Shown here piece by piece: positions 37,222 through 46,105 of a stretch of 64,000 bases of DNA. The stretch comes from Zhengella mangrovi. GTDB lineage: Bacteria; Pseudomonadota; Alphaproteobacteria; Rhizobiales; Rhizobiaceae. The stretch covers positions 62,001-126,000 of the forward strand of contig NZ_PDVP01000010.1 in the NCBI RefSeq assembly GCF_002727065.1, given 5' to 3'. The position numbers and the translations under genes were made by a program. The notes under the pieces are model-generated. The model did no database searches and was not told where the DNA came from. It saw only the letters and a list, made by a program, of their open reading frames with translations. The number at the start of each line of letters is the position of its first letter. The first letter of the stretch is position 1.

Positions 37222-38082
37222 ATGTCCGACGACGCCATACGCAATCGCATGGTCCGGGCCGCCATGAAGGCGCCTTACCTTGAACGCGAGGAAGAACTCG
37301 CACTGGCCGTGCGATGGAAGGAGGAAAAGGACCAGGAGGCGCTGCACCGGATCACGACGGCGCACATGCGCCTCGTCATCTCCATGGCCGCCAAGTTCCG
37401 CAACTTCGGTCTCCCGCTCAACGACCTGATCCAGGAGGGCCATGTCGGCCTGCTCGAGGCAGCTGCCCGCTTCGACCCGGAACGGGAGGTCCGCTTCTCC
37501 ACCTATGCGACATGGTGGATCCGGGCATCCATCCAGGACTACATCCTGCGCAACTGGTCAATCGTTCGCGGCGGAACCTCCTCCACGCAGAAGGCGCTTT
37601 TCTTCAACCTCCGCCGCCTGCGCGCGAAATTGTCGCGTGGGCCGGAGCCGGTCAACATCGATGAAATCCACAGCCAGATTTCGCAGAAGCTCGGCGTTTC
37701 CAAGAACGACGTCGCGCTGATGGATTCGCGCCTGTCCGGCCCGGATACCTCGTTGAACATGACCGTCAGCCAGAGCGAGGAGACGGGCGCGGAAAAGATG
37801 GATTTCCTCGTGTCCGACGCGCCGCAGCCCGACGAGATCGTCGGCGGCGCCATCGACGAGGAGCGGCGGTCAAAATGGCTGCACGGCGCCCTCAACGTGC
37901 TCAATGACCGCGAACTGTTCATCATCCGCCAGCGCCGGCTGACCGAGGATGGGGCGACGCTGGAATCGCTTGGTGCCAAGCTCGGCATCTCGAAAGAGCG
38001 TGTCCGCCAGATCGAGAACCGGGCCATCGAGAAATTGCACGGCGCGCTGCTGGCCGCCGACCCGCGGATGGCGCAGCACTGA
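37222..38082 (+). CDS. rpoH2: RNA polymerase sigma factor RpoH2 (sigma-32 family)
   Basis: The 286-residue sigma-32-family protein has region 2 motifs MRLVISMAAKFRNFGLPLNDLIQEG and TYATWWIRASIQDYILRNWS (each about 20-25 residues, positions 48-115). The RpoH box follows with QKALFFNLRRLRAKL. Region 4 is DGATLESLGAKLGISKERVRQIE. The KFRNFGLP variant and the EcfG-type promoter upstream point to the RpoH2 paralogue, which serves oxidative and general stress, rather than heat-shock RpoH1. ATG 37222 is preceded by GGAGG. It is transcribed singly and is convergent with the M48 gene. Confidence 0.93.
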   Translation: MSDDAIRNRMVRAAMKAPYLEREEELALAVRWKEEKDQEALHRITTAHMRLVISMAAKFRNFGLPLNDLIQEGHVGLLEAAARFDPEREVRFSTYATWWIRASIQDYILRNWSIVRGGTSSTQKALFFNLRRLRAKLSRGPEPVNIDEIHSQISQKLGVSKNDVALMDSRLSGPDTSLNMTVSQSEETGAEKMDFLVSDAPQPDEIVGGAIDEERRSKWLHGALNVLNDRELFIIRQRRLTEDGATLESLGAKLGISKERVRQIENRAIEKLHGALLAADPRMAQH

Positions 38083-38130
38083 TCCCCGCCACGTCCTTGT
38101 CGTGACCCTGCCGGCCGCGTGCCGGCCGGT

Positions 38131-39648
38131 CTACCGGTCGGTGACGATCTTGACCCGGTCGCCGGCCGAGATCGCGTTGCCCGGACCAAGCGCATTGAGC
38201 AGCCGGAACAGGTCGAGCTTGCGGTCGGTGCCCGACATGCGGGCCGCCAGTTGCGCCAGGGTCTGGCCGGACTTGACCCGTTCGACGCGAACGCGCAGCG
38301 GCCGCAACGAATTTCGCTCGGCTTCGGACATGACGGCGAAGCTGTCGCGCACGAAGGCCGCTGTGGACTCGAGGTCGTTGCTGGCAAGCGGCGCGGCGGT
38401 GAGCATGCGGAACATCTGCGGGCCGGACCGCATGACAGCAATATCGAATTTCCAGCCATCCGCGCGCGCCTGCGCCGTCGCGCCGGGCAAGCCGCCGATG
38501 GTCATCGGGCGGATGGAGGTTTCGTCCAGGCCGGACACCCAGCCGCTCGCGATATAGGCGGCAGGGCTGGTTCCGCTGTCGACGGCAATGCCGTCGAAGC
38601 GAACCGCCATGTCGCCGGGGCCGGCTGCCGTTACCGCCGCGGCGGCGTTGTCGATCACGAATCCTTCGGGGACGGAGAAGCGGATGCCGAGGCGCGGGTG
38701 CAGGAAACTGCGTCCGCGGACGAAACCCTCGGTCGGCGTGTCGCCATAGAGGATGCCATCGATCCCGTCGAGATAGGCATCGCGGTCGGTGATACCGGTG
38801 CCCTGCGGACCGATGGTGCGGGCATGGCGCAGCGCCAGTTCGATCCGGCGCTGGCTGGAAGGATGGGATGCGAGGAAGTCCAGCGACGGATCCTTTGCGC
38901 CGCTGACCGAGCGGAACTGCGAATAGGCGCTCATGGAGCGCAGGAAACGGGCGGCGGCAAAGGGATCGAAGCCGGCCTCGCCGATCTGCTTGATGGAGAT
39001 GGCGTCGGCCTCGAGTTCCTGGTTGCGCGAGAACTCGGCCAGGCGCAGCTTGCCGCGGATCACGGCGGCCCGTGCCTTGGGATCGCCCGCGAGGACATCC
39101 TGCGCCACCTTTTCCGCGATGCCGGCTTCCTGTTCCGCCTGTCGGCGCTGGATGCCATGGTTGGCCGTCACGTGGGCCATTTCATGGGACAGTACGGCGG
39201 CCAGCTCGGCACCGTCGTTGGCCAGCGCGAGAAGCCCCCTCGTCACGTAGAGAAAGCCACCGGGCAGGGCGAAGGCGTTGATCGACGGGGAATCTAGGAT
39301 CGTGATCTTGTAGGACTGGTCGGGGTCCTGCGACACGGCGATCAGGCGGCCGACGACGCGGGCGACCATGCGTTCCAGCTTGGGGTCGGAATATTCACCG
39401 CCGTAGGTTTCCAGAATCTTCGGATGCTGGGCTTCGGCCAGTTTGCGCATGCGCGCATCCTTGGCCGACGTCTCGAACGTGACCGGGTGGTCCGAGGGCT
39501 TCAACAGTCCGTCCGCGCCATCCTGGCCCGTCAGCGAACAGGCCGATACGGTGATTGCCAGCAGGACAAGCGCCGCGTGACGGATCAGCGTGCGAAACGG
39601 TGTCGCGAAAGACAGGGTATCGGGCAACAGGTGTTCCAGTTCATCCAC
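38131..39648 (-). CDS. M48 family zinc metalloprotease, lipoprotein with LysM domain (BepA/LoiP-like)
   Basis: The protein is about 505 residues. A lipoprotein signal (LVLLAITVSAC) points to a periplasmic, membrane-anchored enzyme. The M48 zinc site is HEMAH (LAAVLSHEMAHVTANHG), with the third ligand Glu in ELEADAIS. A domain of unknown fold follows, and the C-terminal 50 residues form a LysM repeat (VKSGQTLAQLAARM...GDRVKIV) that could bind peptidoglycan. BepA-like enzymes maintain outer-membrane protein assembly. The start is not settled: GTG 39648 leaves a reasonable n-region, while ATG 39708 would add 20 residues. Neither has a clear ribosome site. Confidence 0.88.
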   Translation of the reverse strand: MDELEHLLPDTLSFATPFRTLIRHAALVLLAITVSACSLTGQDGADGLLKPSDHPVTFETSAKDARMRKLAEAQHPKILETYGGEYSDPKLERMVARVVGRLIAVSQDPDQSYKITILDSPSINAFALPGGFLYVTRGLLALANDGAELAAVLSHEMAHVTANHGIQRRQAEQEAGIAEKVAQDVLAGDPKARAAVIRGKLRLAEFSRNQELEADAISIKQIGEAGFDPFAAARFLRSMSAYSQFRSVSGAKDPSLDFLASHPSSQRRIELALRHARTIGPQGTGITDRDAYLDGIDGILYGDTPTEGFVRGRSFLHPRLGIRFSVPEGFVIDNAAAAVTAAGPGDMAVRFDGIAVDSGTSPAAYIASGWVSGLDETSIRPMTIGGLPGATAQARADGWKFDIAVMRSGPQMFRMLTAAPLASNDLESTAAFVRDSFAVMSEAERNSLRPLRVRVERVKSGQTLAQLAARMSGTDRKLDLFRLLNALGPGNAISAGDRVKIVTDR

Positions 39649-39783
39649 TCGTCGGCAAATCAGGCGTGGGGGCGCACCGTCTTCGGGTTCACGTAGCCAC
39701 AGGACCATAGCGATGGCAAGGCTGCAGGGCCCTGTGTCAGATGCAATTGCGGCGGCAAGCGGGCAGAAAGGCGGCCTGTTTCC

Positions 39784-40500
39784 TCATTTTGCGCCGATAT
39801 AGCGCCGAACAGCCCCGGGTCCATCAGGCCCGAAGAGCCATGCGGCCGGCCCCCGGGCCGCGATGCGCCCGGCTTCGAGGAATTGTGCATTTCCATCCAG
39901 CCAGACGGCATCGTCGGGATGGTGGGTGACCATCACGAGGGTCATGCCGGTTTCCGCCTGCAGATCGCGCAGCAGCGCCAGCATGTCCCGGCGCAGGGCC
40001 GGACCCAGCGAGGCAAAGGGTTCATCCAGCAACAGGACCGGACGGTCGCGCACCAGCACGCGGGCGAGGGCGGCGCGCTGGCGTTCGCCGCCGGACAGTT
40101 CGGCCGGCTTGCGATGGCCCTTGCCGGCGAGGCCGGTCCGGGCCAGCGCGGCCTCGACATCGCTGCGGTCCGACGCGGTCAGGCGCAGGGACGGCGACCG
40201 GCCGAGGCCGACGTTGGCGGCAATGTCGAGGTGGCCGAACAGGTTGTTTTCCTGGAACACCATGGAGACGGGGCGGCCGGCCGGCGCAATGGCGGTCATG
40301 TCGCGCCCGCCGATGAGAATCCGGCCGCTGTCGGGCCGTTCGAAGCCGGCCACGAGGTTGAGAAAGGTCGACTTGCCGGAGCCGGACGGTCCGACCAGCG
40401 CGGTGATGCTGCCGGCCTCGATCCCGGTGTCGAACGCGGCCTCGAACCCATCCAGGGCCAGGTGAACCGCTTCCATCGTGATGGCAAGCCCGCTGCTCAT
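39784..40500 (-). CDS. thiQ: Thiamine ABC transporter ATP-binding protein
   Basis: This 238-residue ATPase of an ABC importer has Walker [13 protein letters not shown] (about 36-47), signature [13 protein letters not shown] and Walker [14 protein letters not shown]. The short length and the partner genes identify ThiQ. Start ATG 40500 overlaps the thiP stop codon as ATGA, showing translational coupling. It is the third gene of thiB-thiP-thiQ and energises thiamine/TPP uptake. Confidence 0.94.
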   Translation of the reverse strand: MSSGLAITMEAVHLALDGFEAAFDTGIEAGSITALVGPSGSGKSTFLNLVAGFERPDSGRILIGGRDMTAIAPAGRPVSMVFQENNLFGHLDIAANVGLGRSPSLRLTASDRSDVEAALARTGLAGKGHRKPAELSGGERQRAALARVLVRDRPVLLLDEPFASLGPALRRDMLALLRDLQAETGMTLVMVTHHPDDAVWLDGNAQFLEAGRIAARGPAAWLFGPDGPGAVRRYIGAK

Positions 40501-42119
40501 GCCTGCTGCCTCCCTGCACGGCCCGCGGCCATCATGAGCAACAGGCAAAGAAGCGCAAGGATGAGGGCAAGGCCGGCCGCATCCGCCGTGCGATAGCTGC
40601 CCATGCGGGCCAGCAGCAGCCATGGCAGGGTCTCAAAATCGTCGGAGCCGAAAAGCGCGATCACGCCGAGATCGCCGAGCGAAAGGGCCATGGCGAAGGC
40701 GAATCCGGCGACCAGCGGGCGTTTCAGCGCGGGAAGATCGACTAGGCGCAGGCGGGTCCAGACGGACATGCCGAGATTGGCGGCGAGGCGGTCATGGCGC
40801 TCGGCAGCGGCATCGTGGGCAGGGCGCAGCAGGCGCATGACGAAAGGCATGGCCATCGCGGCATTGACCGTGACGACCAGAACCGGGCCGAACAGGTTTG
40901 TGTGGCGCACCTGGCCGGCCTCGACGGCGAGGATGAACCAGCCGGCGCCGACCAGAACGGGCGGCACGAGGAGGATCAGCGCGGATCCGTTGCCGGCAAG
41001 CCATTCGAGCCAGCCGGGGCGCGGCACGCGCCGGCTGCGCTCGCGGTCCAGCCGCAGGCGGAGCAGGGCCAGCGTGAGCGCCAGGGCCAGCAGGGCCGAG
41101 GCGAGGGCGATGACGAGGCTCGTGGCCAGCGCGCGATGCAGGTCCGGCTCCATGGCAAGGCGGGCGAGGTCGGCCCTGAGCCCGGCGACGGCAATGGCCA
41201 GGATGGGCCCGGCGACGAAGGCCGTGCCGGCGAGCACGACCACCATGGCGAGCCGGCGCTCGAACGGGGATGGCGCCGGGCGCCACGACTGGCGCGAGAG
41301 CGTGAGATTGGCTTCACCTGTCAGCGGCGCGCCGATGCGCATGAGCCCGGCGACGAGGAGGCCGGTCAGGGCCAGCTGGGTCAGCGTCAGGGCGGCGGCA
41401 CGGGCCGGATCGAAATCGAACCGCAGCGCCTGGTAGATGGCGACCTCGAGGGTGGAGGCGCCGGGTCCGCCGCCGAGCGTGAGGACAATGGCGAAAGAGG
41501 TGGCGCAGAGCATGAAAACGAGGCCCGCGGCACCGGGAAGCGCGGCACCGAGCGCGGGCCATTCGATGAGGCGGAAACGCGATGGCGCCGGCATGCCCAG
41601 CTGGGCGGCGAGACGCCAGCGATCGGGCGGGATGGCGTCCAGCGCTTCGAGGAAGAGGCGGGTGGCCAGAGGCAGGTTGAAGAAGACATGGGCAAGCAGG
41701 ATGCCCGAGAGGCCGAACACACCGGGCCAGGACCCGCCCGCCAACGGGCCAAGCCACGGGGCCAGCAGGCCGGCACGGCCATAGAGCGCCAGCGTGGCCA
41801 TGGCGGCGACGATGGAGGGGATGGCCAGCGGCAGGGCAAACAGGCCGATGACCAGGCCGCGCCCGGGCAAGCGGGGGTTCAGGAACAGCGCCCGTGCCAG
41901 GAGGAGCGCCGGGACGACCGAGAGAAGTGTGGAGAGTGCCGCCTGCCACAGCGTGAAGCGGGCGGCATTCCAGAGATAGGTATCGAAGGCGCCGGCCACG
42001 TCGCCACCCTGGCGCCAGGCCGACAGGGCGAGGCCCGCGAAGGCGCCGCCGACGATGAGCCCGAGAAGGGCCAGCGCGGCCCTTCCCGGAAGTCCGCCGG
42101 TGGCGCCTGTCATGGTCAT
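40497..42119 (-). CDS. thiP: Thiamine ABC transporter permease
   Basis: The 540-residue permease is a fused tandem of two six-helix ABC transporter permease domains, as in Escherichia coli ThiP. Each half carries an EAA-type loop (first: [18 protein letters not shown]; second: [21 protein letters not shown]). About twelve helices are predicted. It lies 22 bases after thiB and overlaps thiQ by four bases. It forms the membrane channel for thiamine and TPP. ATG 42119 is used; ATG 42113 is an equally possible start two codons later. Confidence 0.94.
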   Translation of the reverse strand: MTMTGATGGLPGRAALALLGLIVGGAFAGLALSAWRQGGDVAGAFDTYLWNAARFTLWQAALSTLLSVVPALLLARALFLNPRLPGRGLVIGLFALPLAIPSIVAAMATLALYGRAGLLAPWLGPLAGGSWPGVFGLSGILLAHVFFNLPLATRLFLEALDAIPPDRWRLAAQLGMPAPSRFRLIEWPALGAALPGAAGLVFMLCATSFAIVLTLGGGPGASTLEVAIYQALRFDFDPARAAALTLTQLALTGLLVAGLMRIGAPLTGEANLTLSRQSWRPAPSPFERRLAMVVVLAGTAFVAGPILAIAVAGLRADLARLAMEPDLHRALATSLVIALASALLALALTLALLRLRLDRERSRRVPRPGWLEWLAGNGSALILLVPPVLVGAGWFILAVEAGQVRHTNLFGPVLVVTVNAAMAMPFVMRLLRPAHDAAAERHDRLAANLGMSVWTRLRLVDLPALKRPLVAGFAFAMALSLGDLGVIALFGSDDFETLPWLLLARMGSYRTADAAGLALILALLCLLLMMAAGRAGRQQA

Positions 42120-42141
42120 CGCACCCGATCCACGGAGATGA

Positions 42142-43134
42142 TCACCGGCTCATCGCCGCGAGCCATTCGTCCACCCAGGCCTTGCGATGGTCGGAGACTT
42201 CCTGCGGTGTGAAGATCAGGCTTTGCGACGGCTGGACCAGCTTCGAGAAGGCCTCGTTGAGCGGCTTGTCCGTCTTGCCGGCGGGCAGCATCCAGTTGGT
42301 TTCGGGAATGATGTCCTGGAAGCCGGGGCCGGTCATGAAGGCGAGGAACTTCGCGGCCAGCGGATTGTCCTTGCCCTTGACCGTCCGGGCCGCGATCTCG
42401 ATCTGCATGTAGTGACCTTCCTCGAAGGCGGCGGCCTTGTAGCGGTCAGTGCCCTCCGCGACGATGTGATAGGCCGGCGAGGTCAGGTAGGACAGCACCA
42501 TCGGAGCCTCGCCGCTGGTGAAAAGGCCGTAAGCTTCCGACCAGCCGGGCGTGACGGTGAGCACGCGGTCGCTGAACTTCGCCCAGGCCTCGGGCGCCTT
42601 GTCGCCGTAAACCTTCTTCACCCAGAGCACGAGGCCGAGGCCCGGCGTGGAGGTGCGCGGATCCTCGATGGCGATCTTCGGCCCGTTGCCGCCTTCCATC
42701 AGCTGCTTCAGGCTCGTCGGCGGGGTCTTGACCGTCTCGCTGTCGTAGATGACGGCGAAATGGCCGTAGTCGAAGGGAACGAAGGTATCGTCGGACCAGC
42801 CGCCGGGCACATCGACGTTCTCGAGGCTGATGCCGTGCGGGGCGAAGAGGCCGGTGGCGCGGGCATCGGCCATCAGGTTGGTGTCGAGGCCGAGCACGAT
42901 ATCGGCGCCAGTCGCCTTGCCTTCCAGCCTGACGCGGTTGAGCAGGGCGACGCCGTCGGTCACGGCGACGAATTCCAGGTCGCAGCCGCATTCGGCCTCG
43001 AAGGCCTTCTCGACGGCAGGACCGGCACCCCAGTCGGCGGTGAAGCCCTCGTAGGTGTAGATTGTGAGGTCTGCCGCCGCGGCGTGGCCCGCGAGGGCGA
43101 GGGCGGAACAGGCTGCAAGCAAGAATGTACGCAT
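42142..43134 (-). CDS. thiB: Thiamine ABC transporter substrate-binding protein
   Basis: The 330-residue periplasmic receptor has a signal peptide ([21 protein letters not shown]). The ThiB-type N-terminus [20 protein letters not shown] continues into the type II binding fold with DIVLGLDTN and [10 protein letters not shown]. It captures thiamine, TMP or TPP for ThiPQ. ATG 43134 has AAAGGAGA just upstream, within the riboswitch-controlled leader; the longer open frame runs through the riboswitch and is not coding. First gene of the operon. Confidence 0.96.
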   Translation of the reverse strand: MRTFLLAACSALALAGHAAAADLTIYTYEGFTADWGAGPAVEKAFEAECGCDLEFVAVTDGVALLNRVRLEGKATGADIVLGLDTNLMADARATGLFAPHGISLENVDVPGGWSDDTFVPFDYGHFAVIYDSETVKTPPTSLKQLMEGGNGPKIAIEDPRTSTPGLGLVLWVKKVYGDKAPEAWAKFSDRVLTVTPGWSEAYGLFTSGEAPMVLSYLTSPAYHIVAEGTDRYKAAAFEEGHYMQIEIAARTVKGKDNPLAAKFLAFMTGPGFQDIIPETNWMLPAGKTDKPLNEAFSKLVQPSQSLIFTPQEVSDHRKAWVDEWLAAMSR

Positions 43135-43192
43135 CGTCGGCGTCTCCTTTTTCTCTCGTGTTTCGGGGAAAAGGCGCTGCTGGCAATGCAAG

Positions 43193-43292
43193 GCGTCTAA
43201 TCCCTCCGCCGGTGCTAACCGGTTCAGGTTCAGCGGGTTGGCAGACTGCCTCTCAGCGCGCCGGAATTCCGGCGGGCACCCCGTTAGAGCAC
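43193..43292 (-). ncRNA. TPP riboswitch (THI element)
   Basis: Read on the minus strand, the leader has GGGGTGCCC (complement of 43274-43282), then GCTGAGAG, then ACCCGCTGAACCTGAACCGG, then a stem TTAGCACCGG and GGGAT (near 43201). These are the conserved elements of the TPP aptamer in order. It lies 60 bases before the thiB start, so TPP most likely blocks ribosome access or elongation. The downstream 60 bases contain the ribosome site but no T-run terminator, favouring translational control. Confidence 0.96.
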
Positions 43293-43638
43293 GTCGAGAT
43301 GTAGAGGAGGCGGCGGGTGCTGGCAAGACCCCGGTACACGGGGATGCCCGCAGGGGCGCGCTGACGGGGCAATGCCAACGCGCCCCCTTGATGGGTCCGC
43401 ACCTGGCGGCGCGGCCACTATCCCCGAAGCTTGAGGGTTTCGTCTTGGCGGGGACCTGCGGGGGCAGGACCTTCGGGAACGGAACCTTCCTGCCCTGCCA
43501 CCGGCGACGTTAGGAAAGGCGTACCGCGCGGCCTATCCCCCGATCGGGGGAAGCGGCACGAAAGTGAGAGAAGTCCGATTGACTTGGTCCGGCAATGAAA
43601 ACAGACTGATGCGGGGCTTGAGGGACTGCAGGACAAGC
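43293..43638. other. Gene-free stretch between TPP riboswitch and LuxR-hydrolase gene
   Basis: This 346-base divergent promoter region has no recognisable gene. GGCAGGA (43463-43469) and TCCTGCC (43488-43494) form an inverted repeat around two GGAAC copies (43476-43480, 43481-43485). The only CGTT (43508-43511) is too far away for an EcfG promoter. Confidence 0.5.
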
Positions 43639-45399
43639 GTGAGCAACGAAGAAGCCGGCAACCATGCCGCGGCGATCAAGGCCATTTATTCCTACCTGAA
43701 GGGAAACCGGGCGTTCGGCGAGCTCATCCTCGACCTGGAAGCCTACCTGCTGACGCCGCGAAGCGACGGGCCTGCCATCCCGGCCTCTCTCGACGCGCAT
43801 TTCGAAATCGCCGGCGACCTGGCCGCCGACATCGCGCCCAGTCCGCTGTCTCGGTACCGGCCCATCATCGAAGGCCCCGGATGCCGCTTTGCCGTCGACG
43901 GTGACATGAAGGTGGTCGCCTGTTCGCCGGCGGCCATGGAGCGGCTGGTGCGGCGCGAAGCGGCGTCGCGCGAGACGGCCATGGACCAGCCCGGCACGAT
44001 CGCGCTTTCCCGGCCGCTGAGGGCGGCCATCGCCGAGATCCATGCCGCGGCGCAGGCCGGCGACCCGGACCGGCGCCGCATCGTCTCCGACGAGCAGGAT
44101 GGCGAGCAGGTGTTCGTGTCGGTCCGCCATGACCGCGACCTCGGCGTGGTGGTGCTGACCTACCCGGATGAAGGCTGGCGCGACGGGGTCTACTCGCTGC
44201 TGCAGGCCAGCCTCGGGCTCTCGCCCTCCGAATGCGAGGTGCTCGGACACATGATGGCCGGCCTTTCGAATACCGAGATCTCGCGGGAACGGGGCCGGTC
44301 GGCCGAAACGATCAAGAGCCAGACGCAGTCGATCTTCCGCAAGCTCGGCGTTACGTCGCGCGTCGAGGCGGTGCGGGTCGTCTCGGACCTTGCCAGCCTG
44401 ACGGCCCTGTCGGGCGATGAATCGCCGCCGGCTGGCAAGGGGGCGGCGGCCGGCCATCACTACAGTTTCGCCGCGCGGCCGGACGGGTGGGGCGAGGCGA
44501 CCATCGGCGGCCGGCGGATCGGGCGGATCCACCATCGTGCGAAACTGCCGGCGCAGGGCATGGCGCGCACGGTGCTGATGCTGCACGGGCTCACCCAGGG
44601 ACCCGAGATCACGCCCTTCCTGGCCGACCGGCTGACGCGGTCCGGCCTCGACTACCTCGGGCTTTCCAAGCCGGGCTACGGTGTCACGGACCCGGCGGGC
44701 AACGAGGATTACGTCGAGCGGACCATCGCCGATTGCCTGGCGGTCATGGACCACGCCGGGATCGACCGCGTCGTGGTGCTTGCGCACATGTTCGGCACGC
44801 TGCCCGGTATCGAGTTGTGCATCCGGCATCCCGACCGGGTGGCCGGGATGCTGATCTGCTCCGGCTATTTCCCGCTTCAGCTCAACCCGGATTTCACGCC
44901 GCGCGGGGCGGTGCAGAAGCTCGTCACGCATACGGGGATCGGATCGGCGGCGGCGCACCAGTTCATCGCGCGCATCGGCTATGCCTACCTTCGCTACGGC
45001 GGCGCGCGGGCCTACCTGGCGAGCCTGTTCGAACGGTCGCCCAGGGACATGAGCCTGCTGGACGACCCGGTTGTCGGCCCGATCCATTTTGCCGGGTTGC
45101 GGCACATGATGCAGAACGGCGTGGCGGCCTTTCTCGCCGATACGGGGTCAGGGCGGCATGACTGGAGCAACCGGCTGGACCTTTGTACCGTGCCCACCGT
45201 GCTGCTGCACGGCAGCGACGATCCGGCGGTCAATCCGGACATGGCGAAGCTGGCGGCAAGCCGGTTCCCGAACGGGCGCTTCGAGGCGGTGCCGGGACGG
45301 GGCCAGACGGTGCTGCACAGCGAGCCGGACCTGATGGTGCGGCACCTCCTGGACCTGGCCGGCGTGACGTCCTCCATGGGCCGCGCCGCGGCCTGCTGA
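43639..45399 (+). CDS. LuxR-type HTH regulator fused to an alpha/beta-hydrolase domain lacking the catalytic serine
   Basis: The protein is about 586 residues in three parts. Residues 1-190 are an N-terminal domain without a recognised fold, possibly PAS-like. Residues 193-247 are a GerE/LuxR helix-turn-helix (LSPSECEVLGHMMAGLSNTE and SAETIKSQTQSIFRKLGVTS). Residues 285-575 are an alpha/beta-hydrolase fold (VLMLHGLTQGP oxyanion loop; HGSDDPAVNP; VLHSE). The nucleophile elbow is AHMFG instead of GxSxG, so Ser is Met (residue 384), while the Asp (527/528) and His (560) positions remain. It is probably a ligand-sensing pseudo-enzyme. GTG 43639 follows AGGA; ATG 43609 or GTG 43564 are alternatives. 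It faces the thiBPQ riboswitch and is followed by the thiamine kinase gene. Confidence 0.85.
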   Translation: MSNEEAGNHAAAIKAIYSYLKGNRAFGELILDLEAYLLTPRSDGPAIPASLDAHFEIAGDLAADIAPSPLSRYRPIIEGPGCRFAVDGDMKVVACSPAAMERLVRREAASRETAMDQPGTIALSRPLRAAIAEIHAAAQAGDPDRRRIVSDEQDGEQVFVSVRHDRDLGVVVLTYPDEGWRDGVYSLLQASLGLSPSECEVLGHMMAGLSNTEISRERGRSAETIKSQTQSIFRKLGVTSRVEAVRVVSDLASLTALSGDESPPAGKGAAAGHHYSFAARPDGWGEATIGGRRIGRIHHRAKLPAQGMARTVLMLHGLTQGPEITPFLADRLTRSGLDYLGLSKPGYGVTDPAGNEDYVERTIADCLAVMDHAGIDRVVVLAHMFGTLPGIELCIRHPDRVAGMLICSGYFPLQLNPDFTPRGAVQKLVTHTGIGSAAAHQFIARIGYAYLRYGGARAYLASLFERSPRDMSLLDDPVVGPIHFAGLRHMMQNGVAAFLADTGSGRHDWSNRLDLCTVPTVLLHGSDDPAVNPDMAKLAASRFPNGRFEAVPGRGQTVLHSEPDLMVRHLLDLAGVTSSMGRAAAC

Positions 45400-45448
45400 C
45401 CCTTTCCACGGCTTCCCGAAGGCGCGCGGGCATGCTAAGCGCGCGGCC

Positions 45449-46093
45449 ATGAGCACATTTGTCATTCTCCTTGGCGGCGAACTGCACGCGACGCCGCGCC
45501 TGATGAGCCAGGTGGCGGGCGCCCGTGTCATCGCTGCCGATTCCGGGATGGATCACGCCGCCCTGCTCGGCGTGACCCCCGAACTGTGGATCGGCGATTT
45601 CGACAGCGCCGAAGAGGATCTGCTGGAGCGCTACAAGCATGTCCCGCGCGAGGTCTTCCCGGTCGACAAGAACATGACCGACGGCGAACTGGCCATTGCG
45701 GAGGCCCTGAGGCGCGGGGCGAGCGACTTCATCCTGGCCGGGGGTTTCGGCGGCCCGCGCGCCGACCATGCCTTCCTGCATCTGACCGCTGCCGTCTCGG
45801 TGGCCGAAACCGGGATCCCGGTGCTGCTGACTTCCGGCAAGCAGGAGGGTTATCCCGTCCTGCACGGGGAAAACCGGTTCGACCTGCCCGAAGGCACGTT
45901 GTTCTCCATCCTGCCGTTCACGGACCTCGGCGGGCTGACCATCGCCGGGGCCAAGTGGCCGCTGTCCGAGGCGGCCATCACCTTCGGATCGTCGCGCACC
46001 ATGTCGAACGTCTCGGAAGGGCCGCTGCTGGTGGACCTCACATCGGGCCGGGCGCTGCTGGTTGCCCACCCCGATCCCGCTTCGCAGTTCTGA
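45449..46093 (+). CDS. Thiamine diphosphokinase (thiamine pyrophosphokinase)
   Basis: The 214-residue enzyme transfers pyrophosphate from ATP to thiamine, giving TPP directly. The family motifs are VIAADSGMDHAALLG (about 27-41), LWIGDFDSA (about 46-54) and PVDKNMTDGELAI (about 70-82) in the catalytic domain. GGFGGPRADHAFLHL is the next conserved loop, and a C-terminal beta-sandwich binds thiamine. It fits functionally with thiBPQ across the divergent region: imported thiamine is converted here to the riboswitch ligand. The gene is 49 bases after the LuxR-hydrolase gene and 12 before the ABC-F gene. Confidence 0.95.
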   Translation: MSTFVILLGGELHATPRLMSQVAGARVIAADSGMDHAALLGVTPELWIGDFDSAEEDLLERYKHVPREVFPVDKNMTDGELAIAEALRRGASDFILAGGFGGPRADHAFLHLTAAVSVAETGIPVLLTSGKQEGYPVLHGENRFDLPEGTLFSILPFTDLGGLTIAGAKWPLSEAAITFGSSRTMSNVSEGPLLVDLTSGRALLVAHPDPASQF

Positions 46094-46105
46094 GGGTCAG
46101 GCAGC

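Noticed and set aside
43476-43511. Two GGAAC copies plus CGTT as an EcfG promoter for the LuxR-hydrolase gene
   Set aside because: The spacing is 22 or 27 bases, outside the accepted range.
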